A DNA stretch of 60,307 bases from CAXSDR01 sp964236445 (GCA_964236445.1 CAXSDR010000005.1:1-60307), one strand, 5' to 3'; positions 7,859 to 17,458 are shown, counted from the first letter of the stretch. Translations and numbers: made by a program. The notes: generated from the letters alone by a model not told the origin.

Positions 7859-10648
7859 CTAGCCCGAGAAGCCGACCAGGTAGACCGGGATCGTCGCGTC
7901 ACCCTGGGCGACCGCACCGACGTCGTTGATCACATGGGTGATGGTGCCCTTGCCGCCGAGCGACACCGATGCCATGTCGTGCCACTTCACACCGGCGCTG
8001 ACGGGGCTCTCGAACGCGTGGTAAGCGTTCACGGCAGGGTTGACGTTGAAGTAGCAGTAGCTGCCGAGACCCCACGCCTCGAACGAGGTCACCGAGTTCG
8101 CGACCTTGATGACCGCATATCCGTTGCCCGCCGGGCTCATCCACGAGGCCTGGTCGGGAACGTCGTACGGCATCTCGTTCTGGAAGAAGATGATGCGGCC
8201 GTTCTGGCCGTTCCACACGACTTCGTACTTCTCGTAGTGCTCGACGAACAGGCCTGTCGCCAGCACGTTGTTGCCGTTGACCGTCAGACCGTTGTCGGCG
8301 GTGTTGATGGTCCAGCCGGTCGCGGAGACGCCATGGTCGGCGCGCCATGCCCAGATGTGGTCGATGATCGTGTCATTGCTGTTGACCACGAGGCTGTTGG
8401 TGGCCTTGCCGGCGACCGCTCCACCGATGCGGAAGAACACATCCTGGATCGTCGTCGGGTTGCTTGCGTGGCCTGCGGACGAACCTGCCTGGCCGACCGT
8501 GAGCAGCGTGTTGGAGTTGGTCGTGCCGGCGTCGAAGAGGAAGCCCTTCAGGCGTACGCCGTCCACGTCGGCCACCGTCATCGCGTTGACTCCGTTGTCC
8601 GGAACCAGCGTCGGCATTCCGATGCCGAGAACGACCGTGCTGGCCTTGGTGACGTTGAGTGTCTGCGACAGGTGGTAGATGCCGGGGGTGAAGAAGATGT
8701 TGCAGCCGTTGCTGAGTGCGGTCTGAATGGTGCTGGTCGCGTCACTGTCATGGGCGACGTAGAACGTGCTCATCGGGACGGACGTGCCGGGCGTGGAACC
8801 GTTGTCCCAGCTGGCGCCCGAAGCGTTGGTGCGCAGCGACGGCAGGAAGACGCGGTACTTGCCCGCTGAGTCGAGATAGAGGTAGGGGACGTCACGCGAG
8901 ACCGGAGTGGTCGCGAGCGTCGTGTAGTGGACGTTGTTGGGGTCAGTGGTGAAGTCCTGGGCCGGCGCGCCGTTCACACCGGAGAACACCATGTTCCAGA
9001 CCGAACCGCTCCAGCCACCGAAGCTGCTGTCCTTGGAATACCACTGCTGCTGCGAGGCCGTTGCGACCTGACCGTCGATCTTGGAGTCGGAGATGTAGCC
9101 ACCGCTCGCCCAGCCATAGCTCGCCGGGTAGGCGTTCAGCCCGCCGAGGACGTGGATGCGTCGGAAGGGCGCGGCCTGGGCCACGGCCCAGCGGTCAGCG
9201 CCACCGTTGGTGTTGATCGACAGGTTCTCCGCGGAACGCCAGAAGTTCTGCGTGGCGTTGCCCGCGTCGCTGGCGTTGAACGCGTCGACCGTGACCGCAC
9301 CGTTGATGCGCACGTCGTCGGGGTTCTGGCCGAGGCCGGCGATCGAGGTGTAGTAGCCGAGGTTGGCACCGACGTTGTAAGGCGTCGTGCTGGGCTTGAA
9401 GAGTTCTGCGTCGCGACGATTCCCGAACTGTGCGGTCAGCGTGTCCTTCTGCGCGTTGAAGACACTGTCGACCGATGCCTGGATCGCGGCGTCGCTCATC
9501 GAGTGGTCATAGATGTGCACGTTCGGGCCGAAGTCGGGGGTGTCGCTGTAGGTCGGGCAGGTGCCCGTGGTGCCGCCGGTGCCGCCGGTGCCGCCGGTTG
9601 CAGCGGTGTAGCCGGTGCCGCCGACGATGGAGAACTTCTGCGCTGCGCTGCCGTTGCAGTCCCAGATCTGCAGGCGCGCACCGTTGGAGGTCGACCCGCT
9701 CGGCGAGTCCATGCAGCGTGACGACTGCGGGTTCTGCAGAGAACCGTCGGTCTGCTGCGACCACAGCTGGCCGCCGGTCCCGTTGCAGTCACGCAGCTCG
9801 AGCTGCGAGCCGATGCCGGTGGCGTTGGCCACGACGCTGAGGCAGCGACCCAGGGTCTTCAGGGTTCCTGCGGCCGCGGTCCAGTGCTGATCCACCGCAC
9901 CCGACTGACAGTCCCAGAGCTGCACGGCTCCGCCGTTGCCGGCGTTGTCGTCACCGGCCACATCGACGCACTTGCCGCCCGGTCCGGAGATGACGTTGCC
10001 CGGTGTGGTGGTCGTGGGCGTGGTCGGCGTGGTGGTGGGTGTCGTGGGTGTCGTGGGTGTCGCGGTCGGCGTGGCGGTCGGCGTCGTAGCGGCGGTCGGG
10101 CCGCCCGGGAACGTCAGCCAGTTGAGGTTGAGGAAGTCGGCGGACTGACCCGACACGAACTTGAGGAAGACGGTGTGTGTGCCGGTGGTCGCCGAGATGG
10201 TTGCCGGGACGCTGCGCCATGACTGCCAGCCTCCGGTGTTCCCGAGGGCGAAGCTGCCGAGCGACGGGTTGGTGAGGCTGTCGAGGTGCACCTCGATCAG
10301 ACCGCTCACCCCGTCGGCGGCACCGGACGCGACGCGGGCGGTGAACTGGGTGACCGGAGTCGAACCGAAGTCGACGTTGGCATATTGCAGCCAGTCGCCA
10401 TTTGCCACATAACCGACATCGCTACCGCCGCCGGTGTCGCTCGTGCCCTCGGTGGTGGTGCCCGACTGAGCGGTGAAGGCCTCAGCCTGGATGGTGGAGC
10501 CGGCGCCGACGGCGGCGGTGGCTGCCGTCGCGCCCTGCGCGGCGGCCAGGCCCAGAGGCGCTCCGACCACGGCGAGTGCGGCCAGGACGGCATAACGCGG
10601 CCGCGAGAGGCGGCCGAGAGGTCGGCGGGAGGTGAGGTGTCTCGGCAT
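7859..10648 (-). CDS. Secreted CBM6 / ricin-B lectin / right-handed beta-helix protein
   Basis: 929 residues. There is a Sec signal peptide (about 1-43). A CBM6-like domain (about 50-180) starts IQAEAFTAQSG and contains YVANGDWLQYANVDF. A Thr-Pro linker made of TPTATPT-like repeats follows (about 181-215). The ricin-B (CBM13) domain spans about 216-342, with GKCVDVAGD, GAVQLWDCQ and QxW repeats. A GGTGGTGG linker leads to a large C-terminal domain (about 363-929) that reads as a pectate-lyase-like beta-helix (IFFTPGIYHLSQTLNV, VDGVRLKGFLFDAG). Similar proteins are annotated as GH55-like or, probably wrongly, adenylyl cyclase. A polysaccharide-active extracellular enzyme is the best guess; catalytic residues were not identified. 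A LacI-type palindrome lies 40 bases upstream. Confidence 0.85.
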   Translation of the reverse strand: MPRHLTSRRPLGRLSRPRYAVLAALAVVGAPLGLAAAQGATAATAAVGAGSTIQAEAFTAQSGTTTEGTSDTGGGSDVGYVANGDWLQYANVDFGSTPVTQFTARVASGAADGVSGLIEVHLDSLTNPSLGSFALGNTGGWQSWRSVPATISATTGTHTVFLKFVSGQSADFLNLNWLTFPGGPTAATTPTATPTATPTTPTTPTTTPTTPTTTTPGNVISGPGGKCVDVAGDDNAGNGGAVQLWDCQSGAVDQHWTAAAGTLKTLGRCLSVVANATGIGSQLELRDCNGTGGQLWSQQTDGSLQNPQSSRCMDSPSGSTSNGARLQIWDCNGSAAQKFSIVGGTGYTAATGGTGGTGGTTGTCPTYSDTPDFGPNVHIYDHSMSDAAIQASVDSVFNAQKDTLTAQFGNRRDAELFKPSTTPYNVGANLGYYTSIAGLGQNPDDVRINGAVTVDAFNASDAGNATQNFWRSAENLSINTNGGADRWAVAQAAPFRRIHVLGGLNAYPASYGWASGGYISDSKIDGQVATASQQQWYSKDSSFGGWSGSVWNMVFSGVNGAPAQDFTTDPNNVHYTTLATTPVSRDVPYLYLDSAGKYRVFLPSLRTNASGASWDNGSTPGTSVPMSTFYVAHDSDATSTIQTALSNGCNIFFTPGIYHLSQTLNVTKASTVVLGIGMPTLVPDNGVNAMTVADVDGVRLKGFLFDAGTTNSNTLLTVGQAGSSAGHASNPTTIQDVFFRIGGAVAGKATNSLVVNSNDTIIDHIWAWRADHGVSATGWTINTADNGLTVNGNNVLATGLFVEHYEKYEVVWNGQNGRIIFFQNEMPYDVPDQASWMSPAGNGYAVIKVANSVTSFEAWGLGSYCYFNVNPAVNAYHAFESPVSAGVKWHDMASVSLGGKGTITHVINDVGAVAQGDATIPVYLVGFSG

Positions 10649-10687
10649 GGCAGGGGAGCCCTTTCAAGGGTGGTGGCGCACGGGCGT

Positions 10688-10699
10688 GGAAACGTTTCC
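10688..10699. promoter_or_regulatory. LacI-family-type palindromic operator
   Basis: GGAAACGTTTCC is a perfect 12-bp palindrome with the central CG typical of LacI/GalR-family operators. It lies about 40 bases upstream of the start of the CBM6/ricin/beta-helix gene (10648, minus), where a promoter is expected. It suggests sugar-responsive repression. No lacI-type gene is in the window. Confidence 0.55.
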
Positions 10700-10818
10700 G
10701 GGGTAGTGGATCGCTGGACCATATGCGCAGAACCCGTGCCTTGGGAAGAGCTCAGCGCCACGCGGCCGGTCAGGCTGCGTATCGCTGCGACGGCGCGAGC
10801 GCAGCGTGCAACTCCACC

Positions 10819-10851
10819 GCGCAAACCCCGCGCAAACCCCGCGCAAACCCC
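10819..10851. repeat. Three tandem copies of an 11-bp unit
   Basis: GCGCAAACCCC occurs three times head to tail (10819-10829, 10830-10840, 10841-10851) in the space between the beta-helix gene and pmt. No coding role is apparent. Confidence 0.8.
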
Positions 10852-10916
10852 GAGCGGGGCAGACTTCGCCAGGCTCCCGAGCCGACCCACGGCTCACCCG
10901 ACCCGCGCTGAGGCAC

Positions 10917-12440
10917 TCACAGCCAGCTGCGGAACCACAGCCTCGCGAGCCATGCCGACCGCGGGATCACCTCGGCGGTCAGGATCGGATAGAGCCACAT
11001 CGTGTTGATGGCGACCAGCAGCACATAGGCGCCGGCGGCCGCGGCGCCCCACGTACGCCGCGTGACGTCGCGGGCGTCCGGCCCCAGCATCAGCCCGATG
11101 ACCATGGCGACCGCCAGGCAGAGGAAGGGCACGAACACCACGGCGTAGAACGAGAAGATCGTGCGCTCCTGGTAGTGGAACCAGGGGAGGTAGCCCGCGG
11201 CGACGCCGAGCAGGATCGCCCCGGCGCGCCAGTCGCGTCGGCCCAGCCACTGGTAGGCCAGGACCGGCAGCGCGAGCGTGGCCGCCCACCAGATCGCCGG
11301 CGTGCCCACGGCGAGCACTTCCTGCGAGCACGAGCCGCCCGAGCAGCTGTGCATCGTGTCGTCGTAGGAGAACGCGACGGGCCGGCCCTGGATCAGCCAG
11401 CTCCACGGGTTGGACTGATAGTTGTGCGGCGTCGTGAGCGTGACGTTGAAGTGCCACATCTCCTGGTGGTAGTGCCAGAGCGACCGCAGCGCGGCTGGCA
11501 GGTGCGCCGACCAACCGGTCCCGGGATTGCTGGCGGCCCACCCCCTGTCCCAGGCGTACGCGCTCGGCGCCAGGAACCAGCCGGTCCACGACGCGACGTA
11601 GGTGGTCACCGGGACGATCGCGAAGGCGAGCAGGGCGAGCGGGAGGTCGTGGGCGATGGTGGCGTGCAGCGGGTGGCGCAGCCCCGCGGCCCGGCGCGCA
11701 CCGACGTCCCACAGCAAGGCCATGACGGCGAAGCCCGCGAGATAGAAGACGCCGTTCCACTTGGTCGCGCACGCGGCACCGAGCGCGATGCCCGCCGCGA
11801 GCCGCCACGGGCGAAGTCGTTCGACGACGCTGGGCTGCGCTCCGGTGAGCAGCGCAGCGCGGTTGTGGTCGCGGTCGACGAGCAGCAGCGAGAAGGAAAG
11901 CAGGACCCAGAACATGAGGATCGAGTCGAGCAGGCCGGTGCGGCTCATGACGATGTGCAGACCGTCGAGCGCGAGCAGCAGTGCGGCCGTGCAGCCGAGC
12001 AGCGTGGAGCCGAAGAGCCGGCGCCCGGCCCGCGCGAGGATCAGGATCGACAGCGTCCCCAGCGCGCAGACCGAGGCGCGCGCGCCCAGGCCGGGGTCGG
12101 AGAAGAAGTGCTCGCCGATGGCGATGACCCACTTGCCGAGCGGGGGATGCACGACGAACTCGGCGGTGGGCGTCGAGCCGGCGACCGGGTTGACCTCGAC
12201 GCCGTAGTGCAGATAGTCCTTGGCCTCCGACGGGTAGTAGAGCTCGTCGAAGACCACGACGTGCGGCGTGCTCAGGCGCATCACGCGCAGCGCACCGCCG
12301 AGCAGCATGATCGCCAGCGGCCACAGCCAGCCGGCGAGGCGGTCGCCGGGCAGGCGCGGCGCGGCCGCGGTCGGCTCCAGGTCCGACGCCCGTGCCGGGG
12401 GCACCGACGTGACGGCTGGGTGCTCAAGGGTCGTCGCCAC
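10917..12440 (-). CDS. pmt: Dolichyl/polyprenyl-phosphate-mannose protein O-mannosyltransferase (GT39, PMT)
   Basis: 507-residue multi-pass membrane protein. The N-terminal loop has VVVFDELYYPSEAKDY with the catalytic Asp-Glu pair, then VVHPPLGKWVIAIGE, both characteristic of PMT-family C-type glycosyltransferases. Further conserved parts are ALDGLHIVMSRTGLLDSIL and the Trp/Tyr-rich periplasmic stretch with WHYHQEMWHFN. It transfers mannose from polyprenyl-phosphate mannose to Ser/Thr of exported proteins. TACGAT (12447-12452, minus strand) ends six bases before the GTG start, so the gene is probably leaderless. It diverges from rsmI, the conserved actinobacterial arrangement. The Ser/Thr-rich secreted proteins of this window are possible substrates. 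Confidence 0.95.
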   Translation of the reverse strand: MATTLEHPAVTSVPPARASDLEPTAAAPRLPGDRLAGWLWPLAIMLLGGALRVMRLSTPHVVVFDELYYPSEAKDYLHYGVEVNPVAGSTPTAEFVVHPPLGKWVIAIGEHFFSDPGLGARASVCALGTLSILILARAGRRLFGSTLLGCTAALLLALDGLHIVMSRTGLLDSILMFWVLLSFSLLLVDRDHNRAALLTGAQPSVVERLRPWRLAAGIALGAACATKWNGVFYLAGFAVMALLWDVGARRAAGLRHPLHATIAHDLPLALLAFAIVPVTTYVASWTGWFLAPSAYAWDRGWAASNPGTGWSAHLPAALRSLWHYHQEMWHFNVTLTTPHNYQSNPWSWLIQGRPVAFSYDDTMHSCSGGSCSQEVLAVGTPAIWWAATLALPVLAYQWLGRRDWRAGAILLGVAAGYLPWFHYQERTIFSFYAVVFVPFLCLAVAMVIGLMLGPDARDVTRRTWGAAAAGAYVLLVAINTMWLYPILTAEVIPRSAWLARLWFRSWL

Positions 12441-12504
12441 GGCGACATCGTAGGTGCACCGGCTGACCGCGGTCGCGTGGTCGGGCCAGGCTTAAGGTCG
12501 ACCC

Positions 12505-13374
12505 GTGGAGGTCCAAGCCCAGCCGGGCCTGCTGGTGCTCGCCGGAACTCCCCTCGGTGACCCACGTGACGCGCCCGCCCGCCTGGCTGTCGAACTGCGG
12601 TCCGCCGATATCGTGGCGGCCGAGGACACCCGCAGGCTCCGGCGCCTGTGCGCGGCGCTCGAGATCGCTGCACCGGCCCGTGTCGTCAGCTATTTCGAGG
12701 GCAACGAGGTCGCGCGCACCGCAGAGCTGGTGACCGCACTGCTCGAGGGGTCGCGCGTGCTGCTCGTGACCGACGCCGGCATGCCCAGCGTGTCCGACCC
12801 CGGCTTCCGGCTCGTCGCCGCTGCGGTCGACGCGGGCATCCGGGTCACCTCTGCCCCGGGTCCGAGCGCGGTGCTGACCGCCTTGGCCGTGTCGGGGATG
12901 CCGGCCGACCGCTTCTGCTTCGAGGGCTTCCTGCCGCGCAAGCCGGGGGAGCGGGCGCGGCGGCTAGGGGAGCTCGCCACCGAGCCCCGCACGATGGTCT
13001 TCTTCGAGGCGCCGCACCGGCTCGACGTGTCGCTCGTCGCCATGGCAGCGGTGTTCGGCACCGAGCGGCGGGCCGCCGTGTGCCGTGAGCTGACCAAGAC
13101 CTACGAGGAGGTGCGCCGCGGCCCGCTCGGTGAGCTCGCGGCGTGGGCCGCGGGCGGCGTACGCGGTGAGGTCACGGTCGTCGTCACGGGCGCCGCGCCG
13201 CTCGACCCGGCAGAGCTGTCCGACAGCGACCTCGCCGGGCGCGTGGCAGGAGCCGAAGGGCAGGGGCGTACGCGCAAGGAGGCGATCGCCGCGGTGGTCG
13301 CGGCCACGGGGGCGCCGCGGCGCCGGGTGTTCGATGCGGTCGTCGCTGCAAAGAAACTGGCGGACGGCCCGTAG
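12505..13374 (+). CDS. rsmI: 16S rRNA (cytidine-1402-2'-O)-methyltransferase RsmI
   Basis: 289 residues, the usual size. The SAM-dependent tetrapyrrole-methylase fold shows LVLAGTPLGDPRD at the start, IVAAEDTRRLRRL (the RsmI AEDTR motif), LVTDAGMPSVSDPG, TSAPGPSAVLTAL and FFEAPHRL. It 2'-O-methylates C1402 in the ribosomal P site together with RsmH. The GTG at 12505 follows TAAGGT (12493-12498) by six bases, pointing to a leaderless start. It is divergent from pmt. Confidence 0.95.
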   Translation: MEVQAQPGLLVLAGTPLGDPRDAPARLAVELRSADIVAAEDTRRLRRLCAALEIAAPARVVSYFEGNEVARTAELVTALLEGSRVLLVTDAGMPSVSDPGFRLVAAAVDAGIRVTSAPGPSAVLTALAVSGMPADRFCFEGFLPRKPGERARRLGELATEPRTMVFFEAPHRLDVSLVAMAAVFGTERRAAVCRELTKTYEEVRRGPLGELAAWAAGGVRGEVTVVVTGAAPLDPAELSDSDLAGRVAGAEGQGRTRKEAIAAVVAATGAPRRRVFDAVVAAKKLADGP

Positions 13375-13402
13375 CCTGGAGGCTGATGACGGAGGTTTTG
13401 CG

Positions 13403-14719
13403 GTGCTCGCTGTGCTGATCCCGCGCTGGGCAAAGCTGCTCGGCGCGTTGCTCGCCTCGTGCGGGCTGTTCGTGCTGCTGCCGGCCGGTGCGGCGACCGC
13501 CGTCGGCGACCCTTCGTCCACCCTCCCCGCCGACGTGGTCTCGCTGACGCTCGCGCCGGGCCTGCGCGCTGTCCCCTACGCCGCCACCTTCGCGACCCTG
13601 ACCGCGCCGGGCAGCGGCGTGGTCGAGGTGCAAAGGCGCCTGGCGACCGCGTCGACCGCGTCGACCTCGGCGACCTCGGCGACCTGGCAGCGCATGAGCG
13701 CGCTGAGTCTCGACGAGGCGCACGCCGCGTCCGGCGCCGGCGTTCCGGTCGCGCTGTGGGCTCCGGGCGCGGGCGTGTGGCAGTTCCGGGCCTTACGCGA
13801 CTCGACGCCGGGGACGAGCGGCGCGCAGAGCGTCACGGTCAGCGTCACGGTCCAGGGTTCGGCGCCGGCGTGGCTGCGCACCCTCAACACCCTGCGTGCG
13901 CAGGCGGGCAGTCCGCCCGCCTACTGGAACCCGCGCGCCGATGCCGATGCGCTGCTGCACGCGCGGTGGATGGTCCGCAACCGTGCGGTCTGCCACTGCG
14001 AGGTGCCGGGCACGCCGCTCTACTCCGCCAAGGGTGACGCGGTCGGCTCCCTGTCCTGGATCTCGCTCGGAGCGCTCGACTACGCGCCGGTGAGGGACGC
14101 TGCCAGCGGCGTCCAGGCTCTTGCGGCCGCACCGTTCCACTCCCTCGGGATGCTGGCGGAGACGCTGCGAGGCGTCTCGCTCGCCACGTCGAACAACGGC
14201 TCCGTGGCGTCGGTCGTGGTCTACGGCGTCGACGTCGCGCGCATCGGCGGCTTCGGTGCGGGCGGCGAGACGGGCGGCGTGGCGCCGGTTGTCGCCACGC
14301 CGCCCCTGACCTATCCCGGGGACGGCGCGGTCCTGCCTGCCGCGTTCGCCCGCAGCCCCAGCGAGTCGCCCGACCCGCTCACCGTCTGCGGCCGCGGCTA
14401 CGCGCCGGGGGTCAGTGGTGCGCCGCTCTGGGTGTCGTGGGGCCTGCGCGCCACCGCCGTCGCGCACCCCGTCCCCGCCGTCGCGCTGCAGTCGGCGACG
14501 CTGACCTCCGACGGCGTACGCCTCGCAGCGTGCGCCTATGACGCCGCCCACTACCGGGGCGCGAATGCGGGTGAGACGGCCTACGCGCAGTCCGTCCTCG
14601 CGCCGTACCAAGGGGTTGTGGTGGTGCCGAAAGCGCCGCTGCTGCCGGGTCGCACCTACACCGCGACGGTACGCACCAACCTCGGCACGCGGACATGGTC
14701 GTTCCGGGTGGGCAGCTAG
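13403..14719 (+). CDS. Secreted CAP-like (SCP/PR1) protein
   Basis: 438 residues from the GTG at 13403, chosen because GGAGG (13391-13395) lies seven bases upstream; the frame is open further back but that would overlap rsmI. The N-terminus is a signal peptide or anchor (hydrophobic, about 10-32). After an Ig-like segment with a short Ala-Ser-Thr repeat, the middle region has LNTLRAQAGSPPAYWN, ADALLHARWMVRN and PFHSLGMLAETL, the pattern of bacterial CAP-superfamily domains. The C-terminal part ends in LPGRTYTATVRTNLGTRTW, an Ig-like or FN3-like fold. The role of bacterial CAP domains is poorly known. It lies 28 bases after rsmI and may be cotranscribed. Confidence 0.75.
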   Translation: MLAVLIPRWAKLLGALLASCGLFVLLPAGAATAVGDPSSTLPADVVSLTLAPGLRAVPYAATFATLTAPGSGVVEVQRRLATASTASTSATSATWQRMSALSLDEAHAASGAGVPVALWAPGAGVWQFRALRDSTPGTSGAQSVTVSVTVQGSAPAWLRTLNTLRAQAGSPPAYWNPRADADALLHARWMVRNRAVCHCEVPGTPLYSAKGDAVGSLSWISLGALDYAPVRDAASGVQALAAAPFHSLGMLAETLRGVSLATSNNGSVASVVVYGVDVARIGGFGAGGETGGVAPVVATPPLTYPGDGAVLPAAFARSPSESPDPLTVCGRGYAPGVSGAPLWVSWGLRATAVAHPVPAVALQSATLTSDGVRLAACAYDAAHYRGANAGETAYAQSVLAPYQGVVVVPKAPLLPGRTYTATVRTNLGTRTWSFRVGS

Positions 14720-14758
14720 CGTCGAGGTGCATCGCGGCTGCGGGTCGCCTGCGGTCAC

Positions 14759-14764
14759 TACGCT
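14759..14764 (+). promoter_or_regulatory. Predicted -10 element of metG (leaderless)
   Basis: TACGCT lies seven bases before the metG ATG at 14772, so transcription should begin at or next to the start codon. This matches the absence of a ribosome site. Confidence 0.45.
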
Positions 14765-14771
14765 GGCACCC

Positions 14772-16574
14772 ATGTCGCGCAAAGTCCTGACCGCTGTCGC
14801 GTGGCCCTACGCCAACGGCCCCCGCCACATCGGTCACGTCTCCGGGTTCGGGGTGCCGTCCGACGTCTTCAGCCGCTACATGCGCATGGCCGGTCACGAC
14901 GTCCTGATGGTGAGCGGCACCGACGAGCACGGCACGCCGATCCAGGTGCAGGCCGACGCCGAGGGCGTGACCGCGCGCGAGCTCGCCGACCGCTACAACG
15001 CCGTCATCGTCGAGGACCTCCGCGCGCTGGGCCTGTCGTACGACCTCTTCACGCGCACGACGACGGGCAACCACTACGCCGTTGTGCAGGAGCTGTTCCA
15101 GACGCTGCACCGCAACGGCTACATCGTGGCCAAGACGACGATGGGTGCCATCTCGCCGTCGACCGGCCGCACGCTGCCCGACCGCTACATCGAGGGCACC
15201 TGCCCGATCTGCGGGTACGACGCCGCGCGCGGTGACCAGTGCGACAACTGCGGCAACCAGCTCGACCCCACGGATCTCGTCAACCCGATCAGCCGCATCA
15301 ACGGCGAGACGCCGACGTTCGTCGAGACGGAGCACTTCTTCCTCGACCTGCCCGCTTTCGGCGACGCCTTGACGGCATGGCTCGCCGGGCGCGAGGACTG
15401 GCGACCGAACGTGCTCAAGTTCTCGATGAACCTCGTCGCCGAGCTGCACCCGCGCGCCATCACGCGCGACCTCGAGTGGGGCGTGCCGATTCCGCTCGAC
15501 GGCTGGCGCGACCGTCCCGACAAGCGCATCTACGTCTGGTTCGACGCGGTCATCGGCTATCTCTCCGCGTCGATCGAGTGGGCCCGGCGCAGCGGTGACC
15601 CGGATGCCTGGCGCCGGTGGTGGCAGCCCACCGAGGGCGAGAACGACGCGACCGCCTACTACTTCATGGGCAAGGACAACATCGTCTTTCACTCCGTCAT
15701 CTGGCCGGCGATCCTGCTCGGCTACGACGGCAAGGGAGACAAGGGCGGGGAGGTCGGGCCGCTCGGTGAGCTCGGTCTGCCGACCGAGGTCGTGTCGAGT
15801 GAATACCTCACGATGGAGGGCCGCAAGTTCTCGTCCTCCCACAACGTCGTCATCTACGTGCGCGACTTCCTCGAGCGCTACGACGCCGACGCCCTGCGCT
15901 ACTTCATCTGCGTCGCCGGCCCAGAGAGCCAGGACACCGACTTCACGTGGTCCGAGTTCCGCCGTCGCAACAACGACGAGCTCGTCGCGGGCTGGGGCAA
16001 CCTCGTCAACCGTGCGATCTCGATGGCGGCCAAGAACGTCGGTGCGATCCCCGAGCCGACCGAGCTGACCGACGAGGACCGCGCCCTCCTGCTGACCACC
16101 GAAGCAGGATTCCTGAGTGTGGGTTCGTTGCTCGAGAAGCATCGGCAGAAGGCGGCTGTCGGCGAGGCGATGCGCGTCGTCAGTGAGGTCAACAAGTACC
16201 TCTCCGACATGGCGCCGTGGAAGCTCAAGGGAGACATCCCCCGCCGCGACACCGTCCTCTTCACCGCGCTGCAGGCGATCAGCGACTGCAACACGTTGCT
16301 CGCGCCGTTCCTGCCGCACAGCGCACAGCAGATCCACGAGATGCTCGGCGGCACCGGCATCTTCTCGCCGCTGCCGCGTGTCGAGCAGGTGGACGACCTC
16401 GACCGCGGCGCGCCCTACCCGATCATCACCGGCGACTACTCGAACGTCCCTTCGTGGGAGTCACGGCCGATAACGGCCGGCACGCCGCTCTGCACGCCGA
16501 CACCGGTCTTCAAGAAGCTCGACGAGTCGATCGTCGAGGAGGAGATCCGACGGCTGGCGGAGCCTGCGTCGTGA
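14772..16574 (+). CDS. metG: Methionyl-tRNA synthetase
   Basis: 600 residues from the ATG at 14772; an upstream in-frame ATG would run back into the previous gene. Class I signatures are present: HIGH at 19-22 (GPRHIGHVSG) and the KMSKS-equivalent KFSSS at about 352-356, a common variant in MetRS. A zinc knuckle with CPIC (144-147) and CDNC (157-160) marks the four-cysteine subtype. The anticodon-binding helical domain follows, and there is no C-terminal tRNA-binding extension. It charges tRNA-Met and is essential. tatD overlaps its stop codon by four bases, so metG-tatD-rsmA is an operon. Confidence 0.97.
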   Translation: MSRKVLTAVAWPYANGPRHIGHVSGFGVPSDVFSRYMRMAGHDVLMVSGTDEHGTPIQVQADAEGVTARELADRYNAVIVEDLRALGLSYDLFTRTTTGNHYAVVQELFQTLHRNGYIVAKTTMGAISPSTGRTLPDRYIEGTCPICGYDAARGDQCDNCGNQLDPTDLVNPISRINGETPTFVETEHFFLDLPAFGDALTAWLAGREDWRPNVLKFSMNLVAELHPRAITRDLEWGVPIPLDGWRDRPDKRIYVWFDAVIGYLSASIEWARRSGDPDAWRRWWQPTEGENDATAYYFMGKDNIVFHSVIWPAILLGYDGKGDKGGEVGPLGELGLPTEVVSSEYLTMEGRKFSSSHNVVIYVRDFLERYDADALRYFICVAGPESQDTDFTWSEFRRRNNDELVAGWGNLVNRAISMAAKNVGAIPEPTELTDEDRALLLTTEAGFLSVGSLLEKHRQKAAVGEAMRVVSEVNKYLSDMAPWKLKGDIPRRDTVLFTALQAISDCNTLLAPFLPHSAQQIHEMLGGTGIFSPLPRVEQVDDLDRGAPYPIITGDYSNVPSWESRPITAGTPLCTPTPVFKKLDESIVEEEIRRLAEPAS

Positions 16575-17458
16575 CTGACGGACCCACCCGCGAGCGTTCC
16601 GCGGTCTCCGACGGGCGTACGCGCGACCGCGCCCGCCCGCCGGCCCCCGAGCCCCTGCCCCTGCCGGTTGCCGACGCGCACTGCCATCTCGACATCGCCG
16701 ACGGTGAGCCGACCGACGGCTGGTTGCCGACGGAGCAGGCGCTCGCGGCCGCGCGAGCCGTCGGGGTCTCGCGCATCGTGCAGGTCGGCTGCGACCGCCC
16801 GGGCGCCCGCTGGGCCGTCGCCGCCGCGCAACGTCACGACGCGATCGTCGCCGCCGTCGCCCTGCACCCCAACGCGGCTCCGGACCTGCACGCCGCCGGG
16901 GAGCTCGACGAGGCCCTCGCCGAGATCGACGCGCTCGCCGCCGACCCGCGGGTGCGGGCCATCGGTGAGACCGGGCTCGACCACTTCCGCACCCCGCCCG
17001 AGGGCCGGGCAGTGCAGGAGGCTTCCTTTCGCGCGCACATCGCGCTGGCGGACCGCCACGGCAAGGCGCTGATGATCCACGACCGCGACTCGCACGCCGA
17101 CGTGCTGCGGGTCCTGGCCCACGGCGCTCCCGACCGCGTGGTCTTCCACTGCTTCTCCGGTGACGCCGCGATGGCCCGGCACTGCGTCGAGCGCGGCTGG
17201 TTCCTCTCCTTCGCGGGCACCGTGACGTTCAAGAACGCCGGGAGCCTTCGCGACGCGCTGCGCGAGGTGCCGCTCTCGCAGCTGCTCGTCGAGACCGACG
17301 CCCCCTACCTCACGCCGATGCCCTACCGCGGCCGACCGAACGCCTCCTACCTCGTGCCCCTCACCGTGCGGGCCATGGCCGAGGTGAAAGGTGTTGCGGT
17401 CGAGCAGCTGTGCGAGGCGCTCGCCGCCAACACCGACCGCGCCTTCGACGCCTGGTGA
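16571..17458 (+). CDS. tatD: TatD-family metal-dependent hydrolase/DNase
   Basis: 295 residues from the GTG at 16571, which overlaps the metG stop as GTGA. The TIM-barrel metal ligands are all visible: ADAHCHLD (His37, His39), IGETGLDHF, the His of IHDRDSH, HCFSG and the Asp of VETDAPYLTP. TatD proteins are cytoplasmic deoxyribonucleases or hydrolases of uncertain physiological role. About 30 residues of disordered Arg/Pro-rich sequence precede the barrel, which is unusual but common in this lineage. In mycobacteria rpfB separates tatD and rsmA; here rsmA overlaps tatD directly. Confidence 0.93.
   Translation: MTDGPTRERSAVSDGRTRDRARPPAPEPLPLPVADAHCHLDIADGEPTDGWLPTEQALAAARAVGVSRIVQVGCDRPGARWAVAAAQRHDAIVAAVALHPNAAPDLHAAGELDEALAEIDALAADPRVRAIGETGLDHFRTPPEGRAVQEASFRAHIALADRHGKALMIHDRDSHADVLRVLAHGAPDRVVFHCFSGDAAMARHCVERGWFLSFAGTVTFKNAGSLRDALREVPLSQLLVETDAPYLTPMPYRGRPNASYLVPLTVRAMAEVKGVAVEQLCEALAANTDRAFDAW

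Noticed and set aside
13130..13402. Start of the CAP-like protein inside rsmI
   Set aside because: The extension overlaps rsmI by 245 bases; GGAGG before the GTG at 13403 gives a far better start.
14412..16337. Long minus-strand open frame opposite metG
   Set aside because: Antisense to a clear methionyl-tRNA synthetase; composition is Arg/Val/Asp-rich with no recognisable domain, as usual in GC-rich DNA.
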